A stretch of 64,000 nt of DNA, taken from assembly GCA_001596155.1 (NCBI GenBank), contig CP014771.1, positions 4,836,001-4,900,000 of the forward strand. The letters are read 5' to 3'. This DNA is from Hymenobacter psoromatis. Lineage in GTDB: Bacteria; Bacteroidota; Bacteroidia; Cytophagales; Hymenobacteraceae. Position 1 is the first letter of the stretch, and every line of letters starts with the position of its first letter. The translations under genes and the position numbers were made by a program. The notes under the pieces were generated by a model that ran no database searches, was not told the origin of the DNA, and worked only from the letters and a program-made list of their open reading frames with translations. Shown here one piece after another: positions 35,858 through 44,526 of the stretch.

Positions 35858-37105
35858 CTATTTCACGCGCATCTTGATGGTGAACAGCGGGTCGTCGGAG
35901 GGGCCGCCAGCGCGCAGCACCATATGCTGATTATCAATGGACAGGATGCGGTAGATGCGGCTGGCCGGCGCGTCGGTGACGCCGATAAAGGTGCCCGCTT
36001 TGCCCAACACAAACTGCGCGATGCCCGTGCCCGAAGCCGGCCCGAAGGTGAAGGTGGTGTTGTCGGAGCGCGGGGCCTGGCAGCCTCCTCCGCCCGCCAC
36101 GAAGGTTTCGGCCTTGGCGTCGTAGGTAAACGTGTTGGTGCTGGTGAAGGTGTATTCGTCATCGGCCTGGCAGGGGGGTAGGCTGCCCAGCGCGCCGCCG
36201 GGGTAGTAGCTGGTAGGCGCAGCCTCATTGCCCACCACAATGGTCTGGGCCACGGTGTTATCGAGCATCCAGGTGCGCGACGAGCCGCCGGTCAGCAGCT
36301 GCCGGGCCTTGTCGATGGCCGAAAGCTGCGGAATGTAGGTGGTCACCGTTTTGGTGCCGTCGGGGTTGGTGCCTTGCAGGCGCAGGCGGGTAGCGGTGGC
36401 CTCCACGATGTCGTAGGTCTTGTTCACCACCGAGTCGGGCAGGCCGATAAATGACTTGTTGCGTTGCAGAATAATCTGCCCCAGCGCGCCATTGGGCTTG
36501 TAAATAAAGTCGGAATTGCCCGACTGCGCGGCCCCGCAGGTGCCGTTGGCAAAGGTGCCCGCCCCGGCATCGTAGGCGTAGCTGAAAGTGCCGGCAAACG
36601 AGAAGGAGTCGTCGAGCTGGCAGGGGTCGAGCGTGGTCGAGCTGGCGAGCACCGCCCCGCTGGCCGAGAGCTTCACCACCGCGCCCGGCTGGTCCGAGAG
36701 CGTCCAGGAAGTAGCGCCGGTGCCGCCGCAGGCCGTGAGCACCGCGTAGGCCGCGTTGCCGCAGATGGTCGGAATGACCACCGGCGTCTGGGGCGAAAAG
36801 CCCGTGCCACCGCGGCCGGCGGCCGTCAGCTTCACGCGGTAGGTGCCGGGCACCTTGTAGGTGTGGGTCACGTTGGGGCCCGACGCCAGCGGCGAGCCAT
36901 CGCCGAAGTCCCACTGGTAGAGAAAGGCGTCGGTGGTGGTATTGGTGAACGTGGCCACCACCGGGTACTGCGTGGTGTTGAGGGCCACCGTGAAGCCGGG
37001 GGTAGGTATCGGCCCATCGAGGGTCGTAACGCCATCCTTGCGGCAGGCCGCCAGGGCCGCCACGCCGGCCAGCACCAGGGCAAATTTGCGAAAAGTAGTA
37101 AGCAT
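35858..37105 (-). CDS. PKD-domain surface lipoprotein of the PUL
   Basis: 415-residue lipoprotein: lipobox LAGVAALAAC-RKDG. A PKD domain occupies about residues 35-110 (YQWDFGDGSPLASGPNVTHT-YKVPGTYRVKLTA). The remainder holds two related blocks (about 120-255 and 265-415). Each has a WTLSDQ / WMLDN strand, a CQLDDSFSFAGTFSY / CQADDEYTFTSTNTF strand and an LPDSVVNKTYDIVEATATRL / VTDAPASRIYRILSIDNQHM strand. Its place between susD and GH16 suggests a SusE/F-like surface glycan-binding protein. This role is inferred; no binding residues can be named. Confidence 0.8.
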   Translation of the reverse strand: MLTTFRKFALVLAGVAALAACRKDGVTTLDGPIPTPGFTVALNTTQYPVVATFTNTTTDAFLYQWDFGDGSPLASGPNVTHTYKVPGTYRVKLTAAGRGGTGFSPQTPVVIPTICGNAAYAVLTACGGTGATSWTLSDQPGAVVKLSASGAVLASSTTLDPCQLDDSFSFAGTFSYAYDAGAGTFANGTCGAAQSGNSDFIYKPNGALGQIILQRNKSFIGLPDSVVNKTYDIVEATATRLRLQGTNPDGTKTVTTYIPQLSAIDKARQLLTGGSSRTWMLDNTVAQTIVVGNEAAPTSYYPGGALGSLPPCQADDEYTFTSTNTFTYDAKAETFVAGGGGCQAPRSDNTTFTFGPASGTGIAQFVLGKAGTFIGVTDAPASRIYRILSIDNQHMVLRAGGPSDDPLFTIKMRVK

Positions 37106-37109
37106 GGAA

Positions 37110-37350
37110 TAACAGTGATTAATGGCGAGTGATTAATGATTAACGACGAGTGACTAATGAGTAATGACTAATGTAAGACTTACGCAAATCGTCTGTCATT
37201 GCGCGCGAAGCGCGGCAATCGCACCCGAACGATGCCCGAACGATTTCGTTCTGGGGCGATTGCTTCGCGTTGCTCGCAATGACAAACGTCTTTTGCGTAA
37301 GTCCTATAATGATTAATCACTTGTCATTAGTCACTCGTCATTAATAATTA
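37110..37350. repeat. Composite nested palindrome between susD and the PKD gene
   Basis: Three shells can be read. Outer: TAACGACGAGTGACTAATGA (37141-37160) against TCATTAGTCACTCGTCATTA (37324-37343), 19 of 20 paired. Middle: ACTTACGCAAA (from 37178) against TTTGCGTAAGT (to 37302). Inner: the CATTGCG..GCAATCGC family, as at 3312-3410. It lies inside the PUL operon, so it may reduce read-through to the downstream genes or stabilise the susCD message end. Confidence 0.8.
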
Positions 37351-37352
37351 AA

Positions 37353-38828
37353 TTAATAGCCGGTGTTTTGTACCAGACTGGGGTTGGCGTCGCGCTCACT
37401 CTGCGGAATAGGCAGCACGATGTTGAACGGCTTGATGCCTTTGGCCAGCAGGGCCGGGTTGTTAATCAGGTTGTTGGTGCGCTTGAGGTCAAACCAGCGG
37501 TCGTCCTCAAACGCCAGCTCGTAGCGCCGCTCCTTGATGACAGCCGCCTTGAAATTGGCGGTGTTGGCGGCCGTGAGGTCGCCCAGGCCGGCGCGCTTGC
37601 GCACGGTGTTCACGGCGGTGTAGCCTTCGGCAGTTGGCCCCACGGCCTCAGCCAGAATCAGGTACATCTCCGAGAGGCGCAGCACCGGAAAGTTGAGTGG
37701 CGAATCCCAGATGTTAGTGTTCACCTTGCCCACGAACCACTTTTTGCAGTTGTAGCCATAAGGCGAACCGGGCAGCACGGCGGGCTGCGCGGTCGTGGCG
37801 CTGCCGGCGGGGTAGGCATCGCCGGGCGACCAGATGGTGACGGCCTTGCGCGTGTCGCCGGCCTCGTAGCCCTGCACGAACTCCAGCTCCGGAATATTAA
37901 AGCCGTAGCCGCCCTGCGGCACCAGGCCCTGGCCGCGCGGCGCGAAATACTCGTTGCCCACGAAGCCCAGCCCGTCCACGGTGTAGCCGTTCAGGCCGTT
38001 CACGTACTGCACCTCAAACAGCGACTCCTTGCCGTTCTCGTTGGCTACCTTGAAGTTGTCGCCGTAGTTGGGCCACAAAGTTTTGCCCGAGCCCGCCAGC
38101 ACGGCGCGGGCCTGAATGGCGGCGTTGGCCAGGTCGCCCTGCGTGAGATACACCTTGGCCAGCAGGCCGGTAGCGGCCCACTTGCTGGCCCGGCCCAGGT
38201 CGGTGCCGCCGTAGCTGCCGGGCAGGTTGCCAATGGCCGCCTGCAGGTCGATTAAAATCTGGGCATAAATCTGGGCGGCCGGCGTGCGCGGCAGCTGGGC
38301 ATCGGAGGGGCTGGCCGGCGGCGTCAGGATGAGCGGCACGTCGCCGAAGGCCCGCACCAGGTCAAAATAGTACTTGGCCCGCAAAAACTGCGCCTCGCCC
38401 AGGCTGCGCTTGCGGACGTCCGCGTTCATCGTAACAATACCGGGCACCTTTTGCAGCACCAGATTGCAGGCCCCGATGCCCACGTAGCAGCCGCCCCACA
38501 GGCGGCCCACCGGGTCGTTAGAGGGCGGAATGTTGAAGAAGTCGAGCTGAATCTGGGCCGCCCCGTCACCGCCGCCGCCGCCGCCGGTAAAGGAGTTGTC
38601 CGACATAATCTCGCCGATGCTCCACAAGGCCCAGTTGTACTGCCCGCCTACCCCCAGCTGCGAGTAGCAAGCCGTCACGGCCTGCACGGCGTCGGACTCG
38701 GTCTGGTAAAAGTTAACGGTCGTTATCTGGTCAACGGGCTTCAGGTCGAGGTATTTCTTGCCGCAGCCGCCGAGCAGCGCCAGGCTGAGCAAGGCGCTGG
38801 CAGTTAGTTTAGTAGGAAGTGAGCGCAT
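37353..38828 (-). CDS. susD: SusD/RagB family nutrient-binding lipoprotein
   Basis: Outer-membrane surface lipoprotein of about 491 residues that forms the lid of the SusC transporter. The start at 38828 is chosen because the frame upstream of it is the palindromic repeat; it gives MRSLPTKLTASALLSLALLG-GC with the lipobox Cys near residue 22. The usual KYLDLKPVDQITTVNFYQTE opening, TPR-type helices (AQFLRAKYYFDLVRAFGDVPLI) and the C-terminal ERRYELAFEDDRWFDLKRTN signature are all present. It lies 138 bases downstream of susC, with a palindrome in the gap. Ligand presumably beta-glucan fragments from the GH16. Confidence 0.95.
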   Translation of the reverse strand: MRSLPTKLTASALLSLALLGGCGKKYLDLKPVDQITTVNFYQTESDAVQAVTACYSQLGVGGQYNWALWSIGEIMSDNSFTGGGGGGDGAAQIQLDFFNIPPSNDPVGRLWGGCYVGIGACNLVLQKVPGIVTMNADVRKRSLGEAQFLRAKYYFDLVRAFGDVPLILTPPASPSDAQLPRTPAAQIYAQILIDLQAAIGNLPGSYGGTDLGRASKWAATGLLAKVYLTQGDLANAAIQARAVLAGSGKTLWPNYGDNFKVANENGKESLFEVQYVNGLNGYTVDGLGFVGNEYFAPRGQGLVPQGGYGFNIPELEFVQGYEAGDTRKAVTIWSPGDAYPAGSATTAQPAVLPGSPYGYNCKKWFVGKVNTNIWDSPLNFPVLRLSEMYLILAEAVGPTAEGYTAVNTVRKRAGLGDLTAANTANFKAAVIKERRYELAFEDDRWFDLKRTNNLINNPALLAKGIKPFNIVLPIPQSERDANPSLVQNTGY

Positions 38829-38853
38829 GGGTGGGGTAGGGAATATAAATCGT

Positions 38854-38954
38854 CTGTCATTGCGAGCCTGCGAAGCAATCACCCCAGAACGGTGGGCGAA
38901 CAACTGGCGCAGGTACCGTGCGGGTGCGATTGCTTCGCAAGCTCGCAATGACAG
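38854..38954. repeat. Palindrome between susC and susD
   Basis: Arms start CTGTCATTGCGAGC and end GCTCGCAATGACAG; family as at 3312-3410, with a variable loop. It occupies most of the 138-base susC-susD gap and could set different transcript levels for the two genes. Confidence 0.85.
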
Positions 38955-38966
38955 ATAAAGGTTCAC

Positions 38967-41900
38967 TTAAAAGCCAATATTCAAGCCCGCGATAAACACG
39001 CGCGACTGTGGGTAGATGCCGCGGTCGATGCCGTAGGCACCGGCCTGGCTGCCGATTTCGGGGTCATAGCCCGTGTATTTGGTCAGCGTCACCAGGTTCT
39101 GGGCCGTCACGTACACGCGCAGCGTCTGGCCGCCAAAGCGGTTGATGAGCGGCTTGGCGAAATTGTAGCCCAGCGTCAGCACCTTGAGGCGCACGTAGGA
39201 GCCGTCTTCCACGAAATAGCTGCTCACGCGCAGGTTCTGGTTGGGGTCGCCGGCCACGGCGCGGGGCACGTCGGTGCTGGTGTTGGGGCCGGTCCAGCGG
39301 CCCAGCACGCGGGTGCTGCTGTTGCCGTTGCTGTAGAGGCCGCCCTCCGTGTACACCCGGTTCAGGTCATAAATCTTACCCCCCTCCGAGCCCTGGATAA
39401 AGGCCGTGAGGTCGAAACCCTTAAAGCTGAGCGTGTTGTTAACGCCAAAGGTGAAGTTAGGGTTCGGATTGCCGATGAATACCCGGTCCTTGTCGTTCAC
39501 TACCCCATCCCCGTTGATGTCCCGGAACTTGATGTCGCCGGGGGCCGTGCCCGAGAACTGATACACGCCCGTGGGCGAGTTCTTATTGAGCGTGGCCAGC
39601 TCGTCGGCGGTCTGAATCAGGCCATCGGCCACGTAGCCATAGAACGAGCCGATGGATGCCCCCTGGTCGAAGCGCGAGATGGCCGTGCCCGTGCGGGTGG
39701 TGGTGCCGTTGAAGGGCGTGGCCACGTTCAGGTTCTGAATCAGGTTGCGGTAGGCCGAGAAAATGATGCCCGTATTCCAGGTCAGGCCGCCATTGCTGCC
39801 GTCCAGGTTGCGGGTGTTCAGCGAAAACTCGATGCCCTTGTTCTTCGATGCCACGGCATTGGTGGGCACAGCCTCGTAGGTGCCCGACACAAGAGTAGGC
39901 GGCACGTTGCTGATGAGGTTGGGCGAGCGGCGGTCGTAGATGTCCACCGTCAACTCCACGCGGTTGTTGAACAGGCCCACGTCCACGCCCAGGTTGGCCT
40001 GGTAGTTATTTTCCCAGCGCAGCTGCTCGTTGGCACCGCGGGTGGGGGCGGCGCCCTGAAACACCGTGCTACTGGAGCCAAAGGGGTAGCTGATGCCGGT
40101 GTTGATGGTAGCCAGGTAGGCAAAGCGCCCGGCGTTCAGGGGGTTACCCACCTTGCCGTAGCCGCCGCGCACCTTCAGGTTGCTGATGGCCGGAATGTCC
40201 TTGATGAAATTCTCCTCCGACAAGCGCCAGCCCAGTGAGGCCCCCGGAAAGAAGCCAAACTGATAGCCGGGCGCAAACTGCGAAGTGCCGTCGTAGCGGG
40301 CCGTGGCCGTGAGCAGGTATTTGCCCGCATACTCGTAGTTGATGCGGCCGAAGTAGCTGGCCAGGCGGTCGGTAGTCGGCTCCACGCCAATGCCGCCATT
40401 GGTGACGGGGTAGGCGGGGTTGGCGGCCGGCCCGGCGTTGATGTTTTGCAGGTTGTTGCTGACGTAGCCCGAGCGGTTGGCGCTGAGGAAAGTGTATTGA
40501 AACTGCTGCGCCGACTGCCCCGCCAGCGCCGTGAGGTGGTGCTTCTCGGCGAAAGTGTGGTCGTAAGTCAGCGTATTCTCAATGAGATACGTCGGGTTGT
40601 AGTTGCTGCTGGAATAGGCCGAGGCCACCGAGTTGCGGGGCGAGTTTGGCCCGAGCGAGGGTGTGAAGCCGTTGTTGTTGTCGAAAATCAGGTCAGCGCC
40701 CACGTTGGTGCGGAAGCGCAGGCCCTTGAGCGGCTCCACCTCGCCGAAAAACGAGCCGATAATGCGGTTGCGGCTGAATTTGGCGTTCGTAATCAGCGAT
40801 TGCAGCACCGGGTTGGGCTCGATGAAGTTGTCGGCCGTGGCGGTGGGCTCGTAATACGTGCCGTCGGGGTTATACACCGGAATGGTGGGCGGCAATTGAA
40901 TCACGTTGTTGAGCACCCCAAACTCGTCGTTGCCGGTGTTCAGCTGGCGTTCTTCTTGGTGGGTCACGGCCAGGCTGTTGCCCACCTTCACGTACTTATT
41001 GAGCTGAATATCGCCGTTGGCCCGAATCGTAAAGCGCTCAAAATTAGAGCCGTTCAGGGTGCCATCCTGCTGGAAGTAGCCCGCGCTCAGCGCGTAGCGC
41101 GCCTTGTCGCTACCCCCATTGGCCGAGATGTTGTAGCTCTGAATCACGGCCGTGGGTCGGAACACCGCCTTCTGCCAGTCAGTGTTGACGGTCAGGGCCG
41201 AAGGGTCGGCATACTTGGGGTTAATGGGCTGGCCGGCTGCCAGCAGGCTCTCGTTGTTGATGGTGGCGTACTGCTGCGAGTTCAGCAAATCCAGCTTGCG
41301 CCACACCTGCTGAATGCCCCGGTAGCCATCCACCGAGATGGTAGCGTTGCCGGCCTTGCCGCGCTTGGTAGTAATAATGACTACCCCGTTGGCCGCCCGC
41401 ACGCCGTAGATAGCCGTAGCCGACGCGTCCTTGAGCACGTCGATGCTCTCGATGTCGTTGGGGTTGATGGAGTTAAGCTGGTTCTCCACCGCGTTGCCGT
41501 TGGCATCGGCAGTGGGCAGCGGAAAGCCATCGACCACGTACAGCGGCGAGTTGTTGCCGGCCGACGAGATGCCCCGGATGCGCACTGAGGTGCCACCGCC
41601 CCCACCCGGCGCGCCCGAGTTCTGGGTCACCGTCACGCCGGCCGCCCGGCCTTGCAGCGCCTGGGTAGGGTCGGCCACGGGCTGACTGGCAATGGCCGCG
41701 CCCGACACGGTGGCAATTGCACCGGTCACATCGGCCCGTTGCTGCGTGCCGTAGCCCACCACCACCACCTCGCCGAGGCCCTGGGCACTCTCGCGCATCG
41801 TCACGCCCAGGCTGCCGGCGTTGGCGCTGGTGACTACCACCGACTGCGACACGAAGCCCACGAAGCTGAACAGGATGGTGCTGTTTTCGGGGGCGCTAAA

Positions 41901-42161
41901 GCTAAAGGAGCCATCGACCCCGGTAGTAGTGCCGGTGCTGGTGCCGCGCACCAGCACCGTAACGCCGGGCAGGCCCGTGCCATCAGCACCCACCACGCGG
42001 CCCTTCACCGGAATGCTCACCGCCGGTTGCCGGAGGGCGTTGGCCAGTTTGAGGGAGGTAGGGGCGGGGGCAGCAAGGGCAAGGGCAACTGGAAAGCTAC
42101 AGGCCAACAGCACGGCCGACCGACGCAACAGTAAACCCATCGGATAGTAGTGTCTCTTCAT
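38967..42161 (-). CDS. susC: SusC/RagA TonB-dependent outer-membrane transporter
   Basis: Outer-membrane importer of about 1064 residues, the normal SusC size. The start at 42161 gives MKRHYYPMGLLLRRSAVLLA and a signal segment. Then a carboxypeptidase-regulatory-like domain (IPVKGRVVGADGTGLPGVTV), a TonB-box-like stretch (LGEVVVVGYGTQQRADVTGA), the plug (ALQGRAAGVTVTQNSGAPGG; IESIDVLKDASATAIYGVRA; NGVVIITTKRG) and the barrel to the C-terminal ...SRVFIAGLNIGF. No STN domain is visible at the N-terminus, so signalling through an anti-sigma factor is unlikely. First gene of the PUL operon. Confidence 0.96.
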   Translation of the reverse strand: MKRHYYPMGLLLRRSAVLLACSFPVALALAAPAPTSLKLANALRQPAVSIPVKGRVVGADGTGLPGVTVLVRGTSTGTTTGVDGSFSFSAPENSTILFSFVGFVSQSVVVTSANAGSLGVTMRESAQGLGEVVVVGYGTQQRADVTGAIATVSGAAIASQPVADPTQALQGRAAGVTVTQNSGAPGGGGGTSVRIRGISSAGNNSPLYVVDGFPLPTADANGNAVENQLNSINPNDIESIDVLKDASATAIYGVRAANGVVIITTKRGKAGNATISVDGYRGIQQVWRKLDLLNSQQYATINNESLLAAGQPINPKYADPSALTVNTDWQKAVFRPTAVIQSYNISANGGSDKARYALSAGYFQQDGTLNGSNFERFTIRANGDIQLNKYVKVGNSLAVTHQEERQLNTGNDEFGVLNNVIQLPPTIPVYNPDGTYYEPTATADNFIEPNPVLQSLITNAKFSRNRIIGSFFGEVEPLKGLRFRTNVGADLIFDNNNGFTPSLGPNSPRNSVASAYSSSNYNPTYLIENTLTYDHTFAEKHHLTALAGQSAQQFQYTFLSANRSGYVSNNLQNINAGPAANPAYPVTNGGIGVEPTTDRLASYFGRINYEYAGKYLLTATARYDGTSQFAPGYQFGFFPGASLGWRLSEENFIKDIPAISNLKVRGGYGKVGNPLNAGRFAYLATINTGISYPFGSSSTVFQGAAPTRGANEQLRWENNYQANLGVDVGLFNNRVELTVDIYDRRSPNLISNVPPTLVSGTYEAVPTNAVASKNKGIEFSLNTRNLDGSNGGLTWNTGIIFSAYRNLIQNLNVATPFNGTTTRTGTAISRFDQGASIGSFYGYVADGLIQTADELATLNKNSPTGVYQFSGTAPGDIKFRDINGDGVVNDKDRVFIGNPNPNFTFGVNNTLSFKGFDLTAFIQGSEGGKIYDLNRVYTEGGLYSNGNSSTRVLGRWTGPNTSTDVPRAVAGDPNQNLRVSSYFVEDGSYVRLKVLTLGYNFAKPLINRFGGQTLRVYVTAQNLVTLTKYTGYDPEIGSQAGAYGIDRGIYPQSRVFIAGLNIGF

Positions 42162-42199
42162 ACAGAGGTGGGAAAAAAGAAGTAACAGCAATTATACTT

Positions 42200-42230
42200 C
42201 AAAGTTAGGCACTTGTGTTCAGCAAATGCA
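42200..42230 (-). promoter_or_regulatory. Probable promoter of the PUL operon
   Basis: Minus-strand -7 box TAACTTTG (42200-42207), an exact TAnnTTTG, with TTG (complement of CAA at 42229-42231) about 21 bases upstream. Expected start near 42192, giving a leader of about 30 bases before susC. The AT-rich DNA from 42208 to 42491 holds no gene and probably holds the regulator-binding site. Confidence 0.5.
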
Positions 42231-42491
42231 ACCCCAAAACCTTGTTTCTGCTGCGTATAAAGCTTTTCATGAGTTTGCGTTGCCAGGGTTTTTACGGTTA
42301 GTGCACAAGCCCGGCCGGTGATTGTGCGCCCGTTGCCACAGGAAAGCACTATTAGGCCAGGGTGAATTTCCGCTAATAAACAACCGCCTGAAAGAGGATT
42401 TTTTCAAAAAAAACTTATCCTTTCAACCAGTCAACTCCCTACCCCCTTAGCTTGCACAAACGCTGCCGATAGCTTGCCACCTTTTGCTGGT

Positions 42492-44492
42492 TTATTGCAA
42501 CTCGATAGCCTCTACTTCCTCCGATTCGGTGTCGGCGATAGAGTCATCGAGTAGCACATGGGTCCAGGGTTCGCCCTCCTCATAGTTAGGAGCCTGGCCG
42601 CGGCGCTGCAAGGCCGCCAGTACTTTTTGGGCAAAGGCCCAGCTGGTGGCGGGCCGCAGCTCCAGCACCCGCGCCAGCTCGGCGGGCGCGTAGCGGCCCC
42701 GGTGGGCGTGCAGCAAAAACACCGCGTACAACGCCTTCACGATGGGGAACTTGCACTTCTGGAGCAGCGTGCCCGTGGTAGCCGACTCCACGTAGCGGCA
42801 GCGGGTGCAGCGGCGGGCAAAGGGTTCGCGCGCCTCGCAGCTCTTCTCGTGGCCACACTTGCGGCAGTGGTAGCCGTGCTGCCACTTGAGGTCGGCGAGG
42901 TAGCGCAGGCAGGCGTCCTTGTCGGGGTAGAGCTGGCTGAACTCGCCAAAGTCGAACTCGCGGGCTTCGAGGCGGGCCTCCTTCTGGTCGCGCAGGTCGC
43001 GGCTCAGGTCGCGGTTGAGCTGCTCAATGGCGGTCGACTGCAGGGCCAGCAGGCCGTTGCGCTCCAGCAGCTCATTGTTGCGGGCCGCGATGATGTCATT
43101 CTGCTGACTCAATTCATCAGTGCGCAGAGCTACCAGCGCTTCCAGCTCTGAATTAAGCTGGTCCTTAAGAACTTGATTTTGGCGCAACTGCTCCACTAGC
43201 TGGTCCTGAGCCTGGTGCTTTTTGCGCAGCTGTTTCAGCAGGCGGCGTTGCGCGCGCAGCGTCGTGTCCATAATGCCCTTAATCTTATCGGCCAGGGCGT
43301 AGCTGAGCACGGCCACCTCTATCACGAAGGCCACGTTGAGGCTATAAACGGTGTAGGCGTTGTTGTAAAACTCGATGCCCAGCTTGCGACTGATAAGAAA
43401 AGCCAGGCTGCCCGCCACCATTGCCTGGGCCAGCAGCAGGTAGCGGGCAGCCCGCAGCCCGCCCCGGTAGGCCCGCCAGGCGGTGTAGTAAAGCAGCCCA
43501 TAGGGCAGCAGATAAAGCCAGAAGCTGAAACCCGAATGCACCACCGCCGCATCGAGCACCAACAGCCCCGCGCTCAGTAACACTACCCCGCGCACGGCCC
43601 GGTATAGCGTCGGCAGCCGGGCCGCCATGTCCAGAAAGGAGTAGGCATACTGGGCAAACGTGAGCAGCAGCAGCACAGGCGCCACCGCCCCAATGAAGTG
43701 GTTGAGCAGCGGGCTGCCCGGCCACAGGTACTGAAAACCCAGGCCATCTTCCGACAAAAAGAGCAGCGCCCCACTCAGCACGTAGAAGACGTAGTAGAGG
43801 TATGACCGGTCCTGAAGAAAGAAAAACAGCAACAAATTATACAGCACCATAATGAGGATGATGCCGTAGAAGCCGCCCAGCAGCCAGTATTGCAGGCTCA
43901 TCTCTGGCAGCAGGCCCGGCCCGCTGTGCAGCATGGCCCGGAAGCTGGTAGGCGAGTCGGAGCGCAGGCGCAGGTAGTACGTCACGGGCCCGCCGTGGCG
44001 CAGGGGCAGGTCAAACAGGAAGTTCTTGTAGGGCAACGGCCGCGTGGCAAAGGGGTAGTTTGCCCCAGTAAGCACGCTATCGTAGGCCAAGGCCGCGCTA
44101 CCCGGTCGGTATATCGGCCGAAACAGCGTAGCTGTTCCGGTGTGCGAATCATACAGCTCCAGGTACCAGTCAGACGCCGGCCCGGCCTCAGTCCGCACCG
44201 TGAAGCGCAGCCAATAGGTGCTGCGCGGGTGCCGGATATTGGGCGGCAGCCGGGTGCCCGCCAAGGTGGTAAAGCGCCCTGCCCAGGCCGGGCTGCTGAC
44301 CAGGCGCAGGGGTAGGCGGCCGGTGGGGTCCTCCAACACGCTATAAAAATGGTCTTCAACAAACTGGGTGGGCCGGGCCGGGCGGGCCACCAGGGTGTCT
44401 TCGGGGGTGGTGGCTGGCAGGGCCAGCACAGAGATACTGCCCGCCAGCCAAGCTAGTCCGGCTAGCAGCCCGCGCATAAGCCAACGTAACAT
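42492..44492 (-). CDS. 7TM-DISM receptor fused to an IS1595-transposase-like zinc ribbon
   Basis: Membrane receptor of 666 residues with an unusual output. Signal segment 1-25. Periplasmic 7TMR-DISMED2-like sandwich about 40-195 (YWLRFTVRTEAGPASDWYLE). Seven-helix DISM region about 200-410 (YWLLGGFYGIILIMVLYNLL, DRSYLYYVFYVLSGALLFLS). Coiled coil about 410-510. Residues 525-635 look like the N-terminus of IS1595 transposases (PF12760-like): a ribbon with CRKCGH and CTRC, then ESATTGTLLQKCKFPIVKAL and a helical block PAELARVLELRPATSWAFAQ like an HTH. There is no histidine kinase, cyclase or DDE domain. It probably works as a membrane-bound DNA-binding regulator. It lies directly upstream of the PUL in the same direction, and an IS1-type element ends 10 bases before its start. 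Confidence 0.85.
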   Translation of the reverse strand: MLRWLMRGLLAGLAWLAGSISVLALPATTPEDTLVARPARPTQFVEDHFYSVLEDPTGRLPLRLVSSPAWAGRFTTLAGTRLPPNIRHPRSTYWLRFTVRTEAGPASDWYLELYDSHTGTATLFRPIYRPGSAALAYDSVLTGANYPFATRPLPYKNFLFDLPLRHGGPVTYYLRLRSDSPTSFRAMLHSGPGLLPEMSLQYWLLGGFYGIILIMVLYNLLLFFFLQDRSYLYYVFYVLSGALLFLSEDGLGFQYLWPGSPLLNHFIGAVAPVLLLLTFAQYAYSFLDMAARLPTLYRAVRGVVLLSAGLLVLDAAVVHSGFSFWLYLLPYGLLYYTAWRAYRGGLRAARYLLLAQAMVAGSLAFLISRKLGIEFYNNAYTVYSLNVAFVIEVAVLSYALADKIKGIMDTTLRAQRRLLKQLRKKHQAQDQLVEQLRQNQVLKDQLNSELEALVALRTDELSQQNDIIAARNNELLERNGLLALQSTAIEQLNRDLSRDLRDQKEARLEAREFDFGEFSQLYPDKDACLRYLADLKWQHGYHCRKCGHEKSCEAREPFARRCTRCRYVESATTGTLLQKCKFPIVKALYAVFLLHAHRGRYAPAELARVLELRPATSWAFAQKVLAALQRRGQAPNYEEGEPWTHVLLDDSIADTESEEVEAIELQ

Positions 44493-44526
44493 AGAAAATG
44501 GGGTCGTGTGTTGATTCCGTAGATAA

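Noticed and set aside
37353-38966. Longer SusD start at 38966
   Set aside because: The extra 46 codons are read from the palindromic repeat and precede the signal peptide/lipobox, so 38828 is the true start.
42492-42960. Fragment of an IS1595 element
   Set aside because: The zinc-ribbon region is in frame with the receptor, linked by a coiled coil, without a DDE domain or terminal inverted repeats nearby; a fusion is more likely than a transposon scrap.
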